DNA from: Chaetoceros tenuissimus
Taxonomy: Eukaryota > Bacillariophyta > Thalassiosirophyceae > Chaetocerotales > Chaetocerotaceae
DNA length: 64,000 bases
NCBI GenBank assembly: GCA_021927905.1
Contig: BLLK01000062.1
Location: 2,170,001 to 2,234,000, forward strand
Reading direction: 5' to 3'
Of this stretch, positions 41,782 to 52,855 are shown piece after piece. Within the stretch, counting starts at the first letter, position 1. Every line of letters starts with the position of its first letter. The notes beneath the pieces were generated by a model that saw only the letters and a list, made by a program, of their open reading frames with translations, searched no databases and was not told the DNA's origin. The position numbers were made by a program, and so were the translations under genes.

Positions 41782-43761
41782 TTATACTGACATCTTTTTG
41801 TTTCTTCGATTAGCCCATAATTCAGCCAGCATTCTCTTCCTTTCTTCAGCTTCTTTTTTGATTCGAAGGTCCTCTTCATCAACTTCTGTGGGAAGATGCT
41901 CAAATTTGATACCTCGAATACGAGTTAGTGCTTGCAGAATTTCATATCTGCGTGGGCGAACGATATGACCAATACTATGGATCACGTCAGAGTGAATATT
42001 AAAATGCGATGATAAAGAGGACGACGATAAAGACTCAACAATTGCCATCATTCCTCCTTCATTATCAATTCCCTTTTCGAGATCATTAACGAGTTCGACC
42101 AAGTCCAATTCTGGCTTTTCTTGAGATTTGATTAGAATCCAAAGACAGCATATACCACAAGCAAAAAGTTGATGATTACCACCAAATAATTGCTCTGATC
42201 GCGACATATCAATTATACCGGTATCATCATCACTATCGTATCCATTCATAGAATCATCTCCATCCTCTTCTTCTACTTGGTGGATAGATAATTTCTTGCC
42301 CCCATCTAAAATGTCTAATCTACAGCTTTTGAAATCCGTAATTGATTCCACTCCTACTGGTCGTCTCCGACAAGGAGTACCATCACTATCCCATTGTAAA
42401 CGGTGTACGGTACCTCGACCAGCGTACTGAACTTGATGATGACTAAACTGGCGACTTATACTTTGGGCTTTCGCTAATGCATCGCTTGCAACATACCTAT
42501 CAAGTTTTATGACAGCATTTGGAACATCTAACCAATCACCAACTCCTCCAACGACAACAATCGAGGAGATTCCATGCTTTGAATACAGTCCGTTTACACG
42601 ATATATAAGTGGAGTAATACTCTCATCCATAACTAATGCTCGCATCTTACCATCCCGAGACATGAAGTTGGCAGCAGACACATCTTCATCTACAAGAAGT
42701 GCAGTTGCTTTCATTTCAATACTTTCGGCGACATTTGTATTGTTTACATATCTACCATCTTCTGCTCGAACAGATACTGCACCTATATCTGTCACACAGA
42801 ACTCTCTACCATCGCCAAGTATTTTGTCATACACCCCGCACATGATAGCTCTAAGCATTGTTGATTTACCATGGTATCCACCTCCGACAATCAGAGTGAC
42901 GCCTTTGGGTACAAGTAAACCTGACACAGTGACCAAGTTGGAATTTACTTGAATGCTGTCATGCTTCAAGTACTTTGCAAAGCCTCCAACATCAACACAA
43001 AGACTTTGTGAAAGCTTACTATCCTGAGGTGCCAAGAAAGGAATTGCTGGTGGACTTTTCATTGGTGCAAAACTAACACCACTTTTTCGAGGTATGATAC
43101 TCCCATCTGCAAGGAAAGCAATTGCATCGTTTGACTGCAAAGATTCTCTCAACTTATTTTGAAGTAAAACACAACCAATATGTGCAAGAATGTCAGAACT
43201 TGACGGCAGAGATTTTGTCATTTCTTTCATATAATCTAAAATGACAGCTTCTATATGATTCTGGGTGATAGTTTTATTACGATCGCCCTTTTGATGATCA
43301 AAAATAAGTGCAAGTGATATATGCAAGTGTTTCGCGTCACACCAAATGTCGCTTCGTTCAAATATAAATGGGGGGATATTATTAGAAGCACTTCCTGACG
43401 AATCTAATCTTCTTAGTTTCCTTCGCTTCGCTTGCTTTCTTTTATCTGATGCTTGTCTCATGAGACTTAAAGGCTCTACTGTGCACGTTGTATCGGTGTT
43501 ATCAATAATGAAACTTCTTGCAGTATCATAGATTGAAAGCACGACAAGATGCGCTAATGTAACCCTTGCTACTTTCCCAGCATATTGAAAGAGGTCCAAG
43601 AATTCCGGTTCATGTTTCTTTTTGTTTACCTCATTCAAGAAACTATCAAGTGATACAGATACTTTCACCAAACAACTATCCAATGAAGAGAAATCGCTCA
43701 GTTTCTCCGGTGGGGTATCTCCCAGGCTCAAGGCATCTTCTTTGAATGTTATAGACCACAT
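41782..43761 (-). CDS. ABC-class ATPase of the COG3044 / PF09818 family (N-terminus uncertain)
   Basis: 659 residues from the first ATG. The open frame continues 25 codons upstream without a Met, so an upstream exon is possible. The core is diagnostic: AFLADGSIIPRKSGVSFAPM, GLLVPKGVTLIVGGGYHGKSTMLRAI (Walker A, near residue 290), VRAEDGR, LLVDEDVSAANFMSRD (Walker B, near 350), and a VVVGGVGDWLDVPNAVIKLD segment. Two things are odd. The usual N-terminal domain with IDGxxY is not visible. The loop between VRAEDGR and the Walker B strand is about 30 residues shorter than I recall for bacterial members, lacking the Ser/Gly-rich ABC-signature segment. The C-terminal 200 residues are acidic. Function in eukaryotes is unknown. 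Confidence 0.85.
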   Translation of the reverse strand: MWSITFKEDALSLGDTPPEKLSDFSSLDSCLVKVSVSLDSFLNEVNKKKHEPEFLDLFQYAGKVARVTLAHLVVLSIYDTARSFIIDNTDTTCTVEPLSLMRQASDKRKQAKRRKLRRLDSSGSASNNIPPFIFERSDIWCDAKHLHISLALIFDHQKGDRNKTITQNHIEAVILDYMKEMTKSLPSSSDILAHIGCVLLQNKLRESLQSNDAIAFLADGSIIPRKSGVSFAPMKSPPAIPFLAPQDSKLSQSLCVDVGGFAKYLKHDSIQVNSNLVTVSGLLVPKGVTLIVGGGYHGKSTMLRAIMCGVYDKILGDGREFCVTDIGAVSVRAEDGRYVNNTNVAESIEMKATALLVDEDVSAANFMSRDGKMRALVMDESITPLIYRVNGLYSKHGISSIVVVGGVGDWLDVPNAVIKLDRYVASDALAKAQSISRQFSHHQVQYAGRGTVHRLQWDSDGTPCRRRPVGVESITDFKSCRLDILDGGKKLSIHQVEEEDGDDSMNGYDSDDDTGIIDMSRSEQLFGGNHQLFACGICCLWILIKSQEKPELDLVELVNDLEKGIDNEGGMMAIVESLSSSSLSSHFNIHSDVIHSIGHIVRPRRYEILQALTRIRGIKFEHLPTEVDEEDLRIKKEAEERKRMLAELWANRRNKKMSV

Positions 43762-44200
43762 CAATATGTGTGTCAAAGTAGATAGTTGTCTCAGTTTTCT
43801 TCCTGATTGTTTGTGGATTAAAATTTGTAATTTCAATGTTTGTTTTTCTTCTTTATCCTCCGATCTCTCATTATTGTTTGTCTGCGACGATCATTGATTG
43901 GCTCAAATTATTTCAAAATAAAACAAGTACGTACGTAACCTGATGTTCTGGGAAGACCGGTATATTAACGTTATTTTTAGGATATGAGCTCTCGTTTGAG
44001 AGCCCTACAAAAAATACAGTAAAAAACTACAACCTTGCTAGCTTGGCTGAAGGTGTGAGCTCATTTTTAATTTCAATCATTTCAAAGAATGGACTGACCC
44101 TGCTACATGAAAAAATGAACAATTACGTTGAGTATCAATGAAGATTTATCAAAGCAGTGGTACGTAATAAAGGTTGTTAAAATCTGTTTAGGTTCATAAT

Positions 44201-44314
44201 CAAGCTTTTCAAGTGATTAAGACGTTTTTTAGATGACGAGTCAGAGAGGATCTTACCTGCGTTATGCAGAGTAAACCTCTGTGTTGATTCAAGAACGAGG
44301 CATTTGTATGATGG
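44201..44314. repeat. Copy 1 of ~115-bp intergenic direct repeat
   Basis: The core from 44215 matches 44504-44603 almost exactly, with two or three small differences (one extra T, a T/C change and one missing A near the end). The outer CAAGCTTT at 44201 also matches. It contains CAGAG-TAAAC-CTCTG, a possible small hairpin, and no open frame shared by both copies. Confidence 0.85.
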
Positions 44315-44488
44315 TAAAGCTATAGGAACATTGATGATATTTGCGATTGGCATCGTATGCATTCTTTTTCTCACAACACTTTTTTTTAGATATTTCTCCT
44401 CTAGAGGGTTGAAATCACAATTGAACTCCCGCCGCTCTCAACTTTTTCAGTAAAGAAAGTAAGTGTTGTGTAAAACCATTGCGATACA

Positions 44489-44603
44489 AGCTTTCCTCCA
44501 GATGATTAAGACGTTTTTAGATGACGAGTCAGAGAGGACCTTACCTGCGTTATGCAGAGTAAACCTCTGTGTTGATTCAAGAACGAGGCATTTGTATGAA
44601 TGG
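44489..44603. repeat. Copy 2 of ~115-bp intergenic direct repeat
   Basis: Direct-orientation copy of 44201-44314, about 289 bp downstream. High identity and clean ends suggest a recent segmental copy, or two related small non-coding genes. No target duplication was recognised. Confidence 0.85.
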
Positions 44604-44959
44604 AGATATTATTATCATGATACTATCCAAATCTATGCTTAACTTCCACAAACTGACAATTGTTTTTGCTCATAGGAATGCCTTACTTTTTTCATTGAGT
44701 ATGATGCGAGATTATTTAACATCGAGATACAGAAGCCTTTTACATACTGTACTTTGTATGGATAGTTCATAATTTGACATGGAAATTTGTAGACTCTACT
44801 ATATTGATAAGGAATGGATCGAATTGAATCATCTCACAGGCAGAATCTTCCAGAACCATCAGGCTTGTCAGCGCATGGAGACTAAAGTATGAATACACCC
44901 TCATTGTAAAGTAATATTTTACTATTTTCATTTGTATTTATACATGCGCATTATTTTCT

Positions 44960-46156
44960 TTATATATCTTTGTAAATTTGAATGGTCCATTCGTTATTTT
45001 CATTGGACCACTCGATATTTCTAACTTTGTATGCACAACTATGTGCAAACTTGTTAGAGTCCCGTAGAACAAAACTCTCACCCGACATGAGCCCATTCTC
45101 AAAGCAGGATGCAAAAGTTTTCAGTTCTTCTTCCCGTATTGGTAGATTCATTTCTTCCCACGAACGCCAATCCTCAATGTCAGAAAAATCATAATCAAAA
45201 TAAGGTCCAATCTCCCAACTCATATGATCTAGAGATGAATCTGGAACTACGACTTCATAGTCGATACCAAACTGACCAAAACCTATGGCAATTGACTGAG
45301 CGTTTCCCTCCTCTAAAACTGGTTGAACTTGCCATGCTTCTCCGTACGGAGTCATACACCATCCAGTAATTAGAAGCTCGTGTGTTGAGTTAATCGCTTC
45401 CTCCACAAAGCATTTCTGATTTGTATGCAATTGGTTAAAGTAAGCTTTGGTCAATTCAAAACTTGTTGAAATAACCGGGCCACAATGCATCAATTCAACT
45501 TTTATTGCTTCGATTGAGTCAAGAAGTCTAAAACCACCATTTTCTTCAAAAATATCAGCTACAGTTTTCTTTTGTTTTGCCATGATTTTAATTGTTTCAA
45601 ATGAAGTATATTTCGTAATAGCTTTTCCATGCACAATTGCACCTCGAGCATGAATACATTTAAATGCTTGATAGATAGGAATTTCTTCTTTTTTCAAAAT
45701 GCCATCAAGGGGTATTGGAGGATATTCTCTTTTCGACAAATGTACAGTCTTTGCATCTACTTCCACCATCAGTGACTCTTTCATATGTGGCCACTTTTCA
45801 AAACAGCAAAAACTCTGAGGATAAGATCTATTCACAGCAATCTGGTCTGATCGAGGTCTTTTCTTTCTTTTTCTAGGTGTATCCATCATATATTTCAAAC
45901 ATTCTTCATAAAAGTTCTGCACCTCTTGAAATAGCTCAGTCACTTCTGTATTATTTGGATGTTTATCTGGATGTATTCTTGATTTTAAAAGCTTAATCAT
46001 TTTACTCTGTTCCTTCTGTGTCATGCTATGTAGTTCTTCCAAGGTTAGTGTGGGACGAACATATTTGAAAAGAGCTTGCAAAGATTCCTCGCTTGCAGGC
46101 GATCGTAACGTTGCTTGTAGCGACTCTATGAAGAACTGCCTAAAGGGGTCAGTCAT
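44960..46156 (-). CDS. J-domain protein, unknown subgroup
   Basis: A single exon of 398 residues. The J-domain lies within residues 30-95. Its second helix and loop are KMIKLLKSRIHPDKHPNNTEVTELFQEVQNFYEECL, with the HPD motif that stimulates Hsp70. It is not at the extreme N-terminus, and no Gly/Phe or zinc-finger regions follow, so it is a class C J-protein. A basic stretch (PRKRKKRPRSD) after it could be a nuclear localisation signal. The remaining 280 residues match no domain I recognise. The gene ends beside the repeat element at 46376, which begins 220 bp from its start codon. Confidence 0.78.
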   Translation of the reverse strand: MTDPFRQFFIESLQATLRSPASEESLQALFKYVRPTLTLEELHSMTQKEQSKMIKLLKSRIHPDKHPNNTEVTELFQEVQNFYEECLKYMMDTPRKRKKRPRSDQIAVNRSYPQSFCCFEKWPHMKESLMVEVDAKTVHLSKREYPPIPLDGILKKEEIPIYQAFKCIHARGAIVHGKAITKYTSFETIKIMAKQKKTVADIFEENGGFRLLDSIEAIKVELMHCGPVISTSFELTKAYFNQLHTNQKCFVEEAINSTHELLITGWCMTPYGEAWQVQPVLEEGNAQSIAIGFGQFGIDYEVVVPDSSLDHMSWEIGPYFDYDFSDIEDWRSWEEMNLPIREEELKTFASCFENGLMSGESFVLRDSNKFAHSCAYKVRNIEWSNENNEWTIQIYKDI

Positions 46157-46375
46157 TATGAGGAAATAATGTGACCATTAATAGGAGACGATCTCCTCAG
46201 CAATCTGAAAACGGGCTTGATTATTACAACAATTCTCTTCTATCTAGACTGCAGCTCTAATAATAGTGTGTTGAATAGAAGAAGAGAATGTTTTCGCGTT
46301 TTTGCGTTGGCGATGGGTTCGGTCGTGATTAAGAGGCTTAATTAAGAGGCTTATAACCTAGTTTTGGAATACCTT

Positions 46376-46750
46376 ACAATTATATTATAATTAAACGCAT
46401 CTACTCTATTGCTCGTTGTAACTATCGTAGTTTCCAATGGTTGGCTTCGCCGAAGCCTCTCGGGAAAGGGGGTACCTTTCCAATGTCAAACTCTACAAAC
46501 CCTAGCCAAATTCGCCCGAACTCAATCCAACTTATTTGGCTCCCGAAAGGATCTAGCTTCCTGTCATTGTTCTATCCAAGTCCTATCCAATGCATCTTCG
46601 TGTCCGTTTCTTAGTCAATGCATTGCAATGACGAGATAGCTTGATCTCTTCTTCGGTCAATAGATATTGACTTTCCGAGGCAAGATCTAACCAATCCTAA
46701 TCAACAAATTGCTAAACATATTCAACAATTGTCTAGCTTTGCTGAAAACC
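46376..46750 (+). repeat. Left end A, copy 1 (375 bp)
   Basis: Identical base for base to 47036-47410, with a period of exactly 660. It starts with ACA and an AT-rich palindrome, has the GGCTTCG-C-CGAAGCC hairpin, and ends in GCTGAAAACC. Confidence 0.97.
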
Positions 46751-46815
46751 CTTCTCACGGTGACTATTGTTGCTGTGTGAAGTTATTTGTTGTGAGTTGT
46801 TGGGTGGGTGGATGG

Positions 46816-47038
46816 TTAAAAACATTCGGCTGAAACTACTAGAGTTCCAACTTGCAACCTTCAAGAGAATGAGAGTAACTAGAAAGATCTTTTGCTCTCT
46901 CTTTCTTCGTCTCTCTCAATCTCTCTCGTTTGAGTCTTGTACGCGCTATTTATCAGAGGAAGTCATTGATGTGAGTGATCGCTCCCGCTCCCTTCTCTTC
47001 CCTTTCTCTTCTCCGAGCTTTCCCGTAGATACACCACA
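46816..47038 (+). repeat. Right end B, copy 1 (223 bp)
   Basis: Identical to 52929-53151. It begins TTAAAAACATTCGG, has a long CT-rich run in the middle, and ends GATACACCACA, where the last ACA is also the start of the second A copy. Confidence 0.97.
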
Positions 47039-47410
47039 ATTATATTATAATTAAACGCATCTACTCTATTGCTCGTTGTAACTATCGTAGTTTCCAATGG
47101 TTGGCTTCGCCGAAGCCTCTCGGGAAAGGGGGTACCTTTCCAATGTCAAACTCTACAAACCCTAGCCAAATTCGCCCGAACTCAATCCAACTTATTTGGC
47201 TCCCGAAAGGATCTAGCTTCCTGTCATTGTTCTATCCAAGTCCTATCCAATGCATCTTCGTGTCCGTTTCTTAGTCAATGCATTGCAATGACGAGATAGC
47301 TTGATCTCTTCTTCGGTCAATAGATATTGACTTTCCGAGGCAAGATCTAACCAATCCTAATCAACAAATTGCTAAACATATTCAACAATTGTCTAGCTTT
47401 GCTGAAAACC
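47036..47410 (+). repeat. Left end A, copy 2 (375 bp)
   Basis: Second identical copy of the A block. It joins directly to copy 1 of B at the shared ACA and leads into the long unique middle. Confidence 0.97.
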
Positions 47411-50339
47411 ATTAGAGAATTCTTATTCGATGGTTCAATGGAATGATTGATCTTTCTATTGGACTCAGCAAAGCTGAAGACCATTTGGAGAATTGAATTC
47501 TTGAATTTCATTATTTATCTTTCTTGTTCAAGTGTCTGATGGTTTCTGTGTGGAAAGGATCATCACGTCAATATTCTTTTCAGAGTCCAACGTTTCTTTT
47601 ATACGGAAAGTGTCTCTGGCGAGAAAGTTTCTCTCTGAGTGTGTAGTTTTGCCCGTAAGCTGTTCCTAATTATTGTTATGAACTTAGTTTCTTTTCTGTC
47701 CCTGTTGTGATGTCTGATTACGATTCTGTTTCTACTGTATATCGTCAATGAACTGTTTATAGGCCTGAATCGTGCTGAGTAGTAATGTGTTTGTTAGTTC
47801 TAGTTGTTCGGAATCATGATTTTAGACTAATGCCCTAAATATGTATCGTAAATTAATCGTGGCGAGAATGAAGGACTGTCCCAGAATCATGTCTTTGTAG
47901 TGAGTGTCTTCCCCTCTTCCTTTCTTAGCTTGCATCCGAATCAGTCTTGTCAATGGGCAGCATTGAGTGAGAATTGACTACTCTAACTGAGTTGTTCTTG
48001 TTCGTTGGAACGTTCTTGTATTAGATTTGTCTCAAGGTAATGTGCTGTGTAAGCTGAATCACGTTTTGATCATCCTTTTGTTAAATCTGTGTTGTGAGCC
48101 GGGGAACATATTTAGATATCGTGCCGAAGCATGATGGTCGAGTGATAGTCCAATCCGGAGGTATGATGAATTGTATCTCTTCATTGTCCTTGATGTAGGT
48201 GATGTGATATTCATTTTTAAGTCTCGTGGATTTACCGTAATGATGTTCATCTTTGTCTTTTATTGTTGTTATTCTTAATTGACCCCGTTGTTCACCTCTG
48301 ACTCGTGTTGGACTCGTATGGCTCATTATTGCCAATGAATTTCTTGTCGAAGTCGGAAAGGAACTTCTTTATTGTCAAATGTGACATGCCTTCTTTGTGT
48401 AGTCTATTGGCTATAAACGGTTGAATAAATTGGTCGAATTTTCGATGAAGGCTTTGAGTCGATATCCGCTCGCACTCATAGTTTGCAGCTGGGTTAGGGG
48501 TCACTGATTTCCTCCTTAGGTGTAGGTGTGGTTTCTGTTCGAGCTTGCAGGTTCCTCATAATTCTTATTGTGATTCTTCACCTTGATGTAGCGGTGTTTG
48601 TAACGTGCTGGTGATGATTGCGATTAATAGGGGTTAGATTCGTCAGGTTCGTGAGGCATAGAAGAGTGTTGGTTCCTATGAGTCTGAAACTGAGCTATTT
48701 GCGGGTTACTGACGATTTTTATGTTACTATTGTTTCCCTGTCCCTTCATCGGGGTCTCAGAGTGTTGTATTTTCCCGGTCAGGTATATCTTTCCCATGCA
48801 TGCCAGTGTTTGTGTTTCTTGAGAACTGTTCCTCTTCGTGACTCTCACTGATGTCGATATGTTGCATCTAATTTTGTGTCTACCTGCTGTGAAGTGACAG
48901 GAGTAGGCGTTGGTGGGTATTGTATGTCGAAGTTACTTATCTATCTTCTATTTCACGAATGTCCTTTCATGGTTCTTACTCGCTGAGAGAGATTCCTTAC
49001 TTTTAAGCTGCTAATTAGTGTTTCAAATTGCCTTACTATAGTTTAAGATTTAGCTCCTGTACATGAGTTTGCTCTTGACAGAGGATTGTTTCCTTTGTTC
49101 TGTGAACATTTCTTTTCAGGCTTTTGTCATCCAGACGTTCGTTGGTCTTCCTATGGATCGTCTGATTCACTGATATGAGTCTATGTTTCAAAATTCTGTT
49201 CCCTTTATGTCTAAGCTTATTGTCCGTTCAGGCTCTGTCTCCCTATACGGAGAAATGTCTGATCTATTGTTTTGTCGTTGGGGGAGTGTTGGCTTGTTTT
49301 TTTTTCTATTTTCGGTGAGGAAGGTGTTTGTCGACTTCGTGCTGTATCGATCATTTATGCTATCTGACAATGAATCTGTCATGCATTGCTCAGTATTTTC
49401 TATTGTGTAGCTCTTGTCGTGGCTTCATCATGGTTGCAGTGTATACGAAGTTGTCAGCTTTGTTATCGCTTTCTTTGGTTGTGCTAGTGATTTCTACTTT
49501 GTTCGTTATAGCGATGCTCTTAATGGTTACCTATCTAGTAGACGAGCCTTGTACTTTTGCTCTCCTTCTAAGTTCATCTTGGTCACTTTATTTCTTGGTC
49601 CATTTGTTGTATACGATTTCTATCCTTTGCTTTGATTTTGACTTCAGTATTCGTCAACTGTGATTCCCGTGGTTCAGATAACTATTGTTATGTTTAGTGA
49701 TTCTTGTCCGTGCCTCTCGTTAAGTTGAGTTGGTTGGTATGTTCCATTAGTTTCTAATCGATCTAGGTTGTAAATGGTGTACGAAATCTCGTTTCTCATC
49801 TTGGTTTGCTTGTTGGATGTGGATCAGAGTGTCTGTCCTGGTGTACTGTATTGATTCTGTCAGCGAATAGCACTTTCACTCGAAGTGCGAAATGATGTTT
49901 GTTCAGTGGTTCCGACGTTAGGATTGTATTCCATTCCTGGTTCCTATTGGAATTCTACCGAGAGTTGCTTTCATTTAATTATCATGTCTAAGAATTCTAT
50001 TGGCTAAACTACATTGAATGCTATGCGAAGAGTTGCTAATAGTTACTCATTATAGGGTTACCGTGTCATTGAGATTGTCGTGATTACGTTCGTACTATGT
50101 CTTGCAGTTTGGTATTCACGGCGTTGCTCCTTGAGGGGTCGAGCCACGTCCTTCCTTTCTCGAGGATTTTGTATTGTTATGATTTAATTTCTTGACGTAT
50201 CTGCTCGTATGATGCTATGATTAGAAGTACCTCCCTCTGCGTAGATCTTGTTAGTCATAGATCTACGTCGTGATAGTTGTCCAGTTTGCTATGAATAGTA
50301 GTATTATGTTACTCTCTGAGGAGTCGAGTTATTGCCTTG

Positions 50340-50650
50340 TCTTTTCCAGTATTGGTATCTGCTGTGAGTAGCATTGCTTTGTGTGCAGAGTTAAGTGCGT
50401 CCTTTTCAAAGGTTGTTATGACCTCTTATCGTGATATCGATTAGTCCTTCCCAGTCTTTGTATTTGCTGTGAGGAGCATTACTTTGTGTGTGGACTTGAA
50501 TGCTTTCCCTTCGAGGTTGTTATGACCTCCTATCGTGATATTGCTTAATCTTTTCCAGTATTGGTATCTGCCTTGAGTAGCATTACTTTGTATGTAGAGT
50601 TACATGCTTTCCCTTCGAGTTTGTTACGATCTCCTATGGTGAGATGTCGT
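50340..50650. repeat. ~104-bp decayed tandem repeat, three units
   Basis: A CCAGTATTGGTATCTGC-like sequence starts each unit near 50348, 50451 and 50556. The same order of segments follows: GAGTAGCATTRCTTTGTRTG, TTTCCCTTCGAG, GTTGTTATGACCTCYTATCG. Confidence 0.75.
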
Positions 50651-51019
50651 TAATAGTAGTGTCATGTTGCTCTCTGTAAGAAGACGAGTCACTGCTTATC
50701 CTGGCTGGAGGATTCTATGTGGCTTAGATTAGAATTGTTCTTTGTAGGCTACTGTTCTTCGTGATAACTCGTTCCAGATAAATAGAGTTATGTTACCACC
50801 AGAGGAGTCGAAATGTTGCTCCGTATCTCGTATTGATATCGCAATGATAAGAGAAACGCTCTCTGCGTAGTTAATGTTTGGATTTGAAACCATCAGGGTA
50901 ATTTAGTCCCCATACTCGTTCCATTTGATGATTTGATGCGGCAGTAGTCAAGCTTACTCTCTGCGGAATTGCTGTTCTTTCTAGGTTGTTATTTTTCATC
51001 ATGATACGTCGTGCAGCTT

Positions 51020-51430
51020 GGTTTGAATCGTGTTATCTCACTCTCTGTGGAGTCAAGTTAATAAGACAAATCCCGTCGCTAGGATTCTATGTTGATATGA
51101 TTAATATTACTCTCTGCAGAGTTACTGTTCTCTCGAGTTATCATGTTTTTCATTATGATGTGCGTGGAGTCTTTGAATGAATCGTATTATTTTTACTCTC
51201 CTGAGTAGACGAACTTACTACTTATCCCATCGTTAGGATTCTGTGTTGATATGATTAATATTACTCTCTATCGGGTTGTGGTTCTTTCGAGGTTATCATT
51301 CTTCTTCATCATGATGTAACATGTAGATTTTGAATGAATCGTGTTATATTTACTCTCCTGAGTAATCAACTTACTACTTGTCCCATCGTTAGGATTCTAT
51401 CTATGTTGATGAGATTAATGTCACTCTCTA
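51020..51430. repeat. ~155-bp decayed tandem repeat
   Basis: Units share TGAATCGTGTTAT (near 51026, 51179 and 51335), a CGTTAGGATTCT segment, GTTGATATGATTAAT, and TTACTCTCT. They are spaced 150-157 bp apart. Confidence 0.75.
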
Positions 51431-51549
51431 CCGAAGTCAAGTCAGTTGTGAGGATTTTATTCTGTTGTGATTTGAGTTGTTCTTTTGCAGAGATTCTGGT
51501 CTTTGAAGATATTGAATATTATCAATTCGTTTAGTTCAGAGGGTCATTG

Positions 51550-52325
51550 CATAAATCTTTCCAATGCTAATGGACTCGAAGAGCCCAACTATGTATTCTG
51601 TTTGAAGCGCTGCGGCTAATGAACTTGAAGAGCTCGACTATGTATTCTATGTTTAAGCCATGAGGCTAAGGACTTTCTTGCTGCCTTGAAAGGCTGAAGC
51701 GCTGCAGCTAATGGAGTAGAAGGTCTCCTTATACATACTGTGTTGCATCAACTAGTTGGAAGATAGATTTTTCCGTCTATGTTAGAGCGTTGCGTCTAGG
51801 AGTCGGTCTATAGTCTGAAAACAAATCCCATATTTGTAAGCAATGTGGCTAAGGACTAATCTGCAGCCCTATCATCTGTTCTATATTTGGTATTTAGTTT
51901 ACGGACTGCTTGTCCAAATTTTTATTCTATATTTAAGCACTGCGGCTAAGGACTGTTTGCCCCAATATTTACTCTATGTCTCAGCCTCCAGGCCGGGACT
52001 GTTATGCAGCCCAACAATGATCTCTGCGTTCGAGAACTGCAGCGAAAGGACTAAATTGGAGCCCAACTATTATTTCTTTCTATATTCAAGCTCTGCGGCT
52101 AAGGACTGAGAAGCAGCCCGACTATGTATTCCATAAGTATCTAAGCACTGAGGCCAAGGACTGTTGTGAGGTCCAACTGTGTATTCGTATTTGAGCACTG
52201 CGGCTACGTGTTAGTCATACCATCTGTATTGAAGCACTGCGGCTAAGGGTTAGTCATCCCATCTGTATTGAGGCACTGCGGCTAAGGGTTAGTCATCCCA
52301 TCTGTATTTAAGCACTGTGATATCT
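51550..52325. repeat. CTGCGGCTAAGGACTG tandem family, 39-65-bp units
   Basis: The motif GCACTGCGGCTAAGGACTG, with variants, recurs more than ten times between 51.6 and 52.3 kb in units of 50-65 bp. The last three units (TTAGTCAT at 52211, 52250 and 52289) settle to an exact 39-bp period and are nearly identical, so they are the youngest. Confidence 0.85.
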
Positions 52326-52510
52326 CTTTGAGCTGGAAGTGGCTAATCTGCTTTCTGGTATGCTCGTTACGACTATGTATTTCTCTGCACCGGGAGTGGC
52401 TGGTGTGATCTCCTGCATGCTCGACATGGCTGTGGTGTATTCTTAGACTGGAGTAGCTTATCTGATTCAAGTGCATACTCGACATGACCTCAGCTGTGTA
52501 CAGATATTCC

Positions 52511-52855
52511 TAATACATGACTGTAATGTGTTCCTAGGCTGGAAGTAGCCCGTCCATTCCACTCCTGCATGTTATACTGTACATGACTGTGGTGTGCTCT
52601 TGGGCTGGAGCCCGTCTAATTCAGGTAATACATGCCTGTAATGTATTCCTAGGCTGGAAGTAGCCCGTCCATTCCACTCCTGCATGTTATACTGTACATG
52701 ACTGTGGTGTGCTCTTGGGCTGGAGCCCGTCTAATTCAGGTAATACATGCCTGTAATGTATTCCTAGGCTGGAAGTAGCCCGTCCATTCCACTCCTGCAT
52801 GTTATACTGTACATGACTGTGGTGTGCTCTTGGGCTGGGGCCCGTCTAATTCAGG
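52511..52855. repeat. 115-bp tandem repeat, three near-identical units
   Basis: Units start TAATACATG at 52511, 52626 and 52741, a period of exactly 115. The second and third differ by one base in the stretch read (GCTGGAGCCC versus GCTGGGGCCC). The first differs at a few positions near its start. Confidence 0.93.

Larger units (their letters stand above)
43762..44959. other. intergenic, 1.2 kb, with a duplicated block
   Basis: No supported gene. The ATPase gene may have an undetected first exon near 43837-43900. The main feature is a roughly 115-bp duplication at 44201-44314 and 44489-44603, listed separately. Confidence 0.45.

Noticed and set aside
46409-47299. Two identical 76-codon frames (46409-46639 and 47069-47299)
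   Set aside because: They lie in the duplicated A block, begin at TTG and show no domain; they are copies of the same non-coding sequence.
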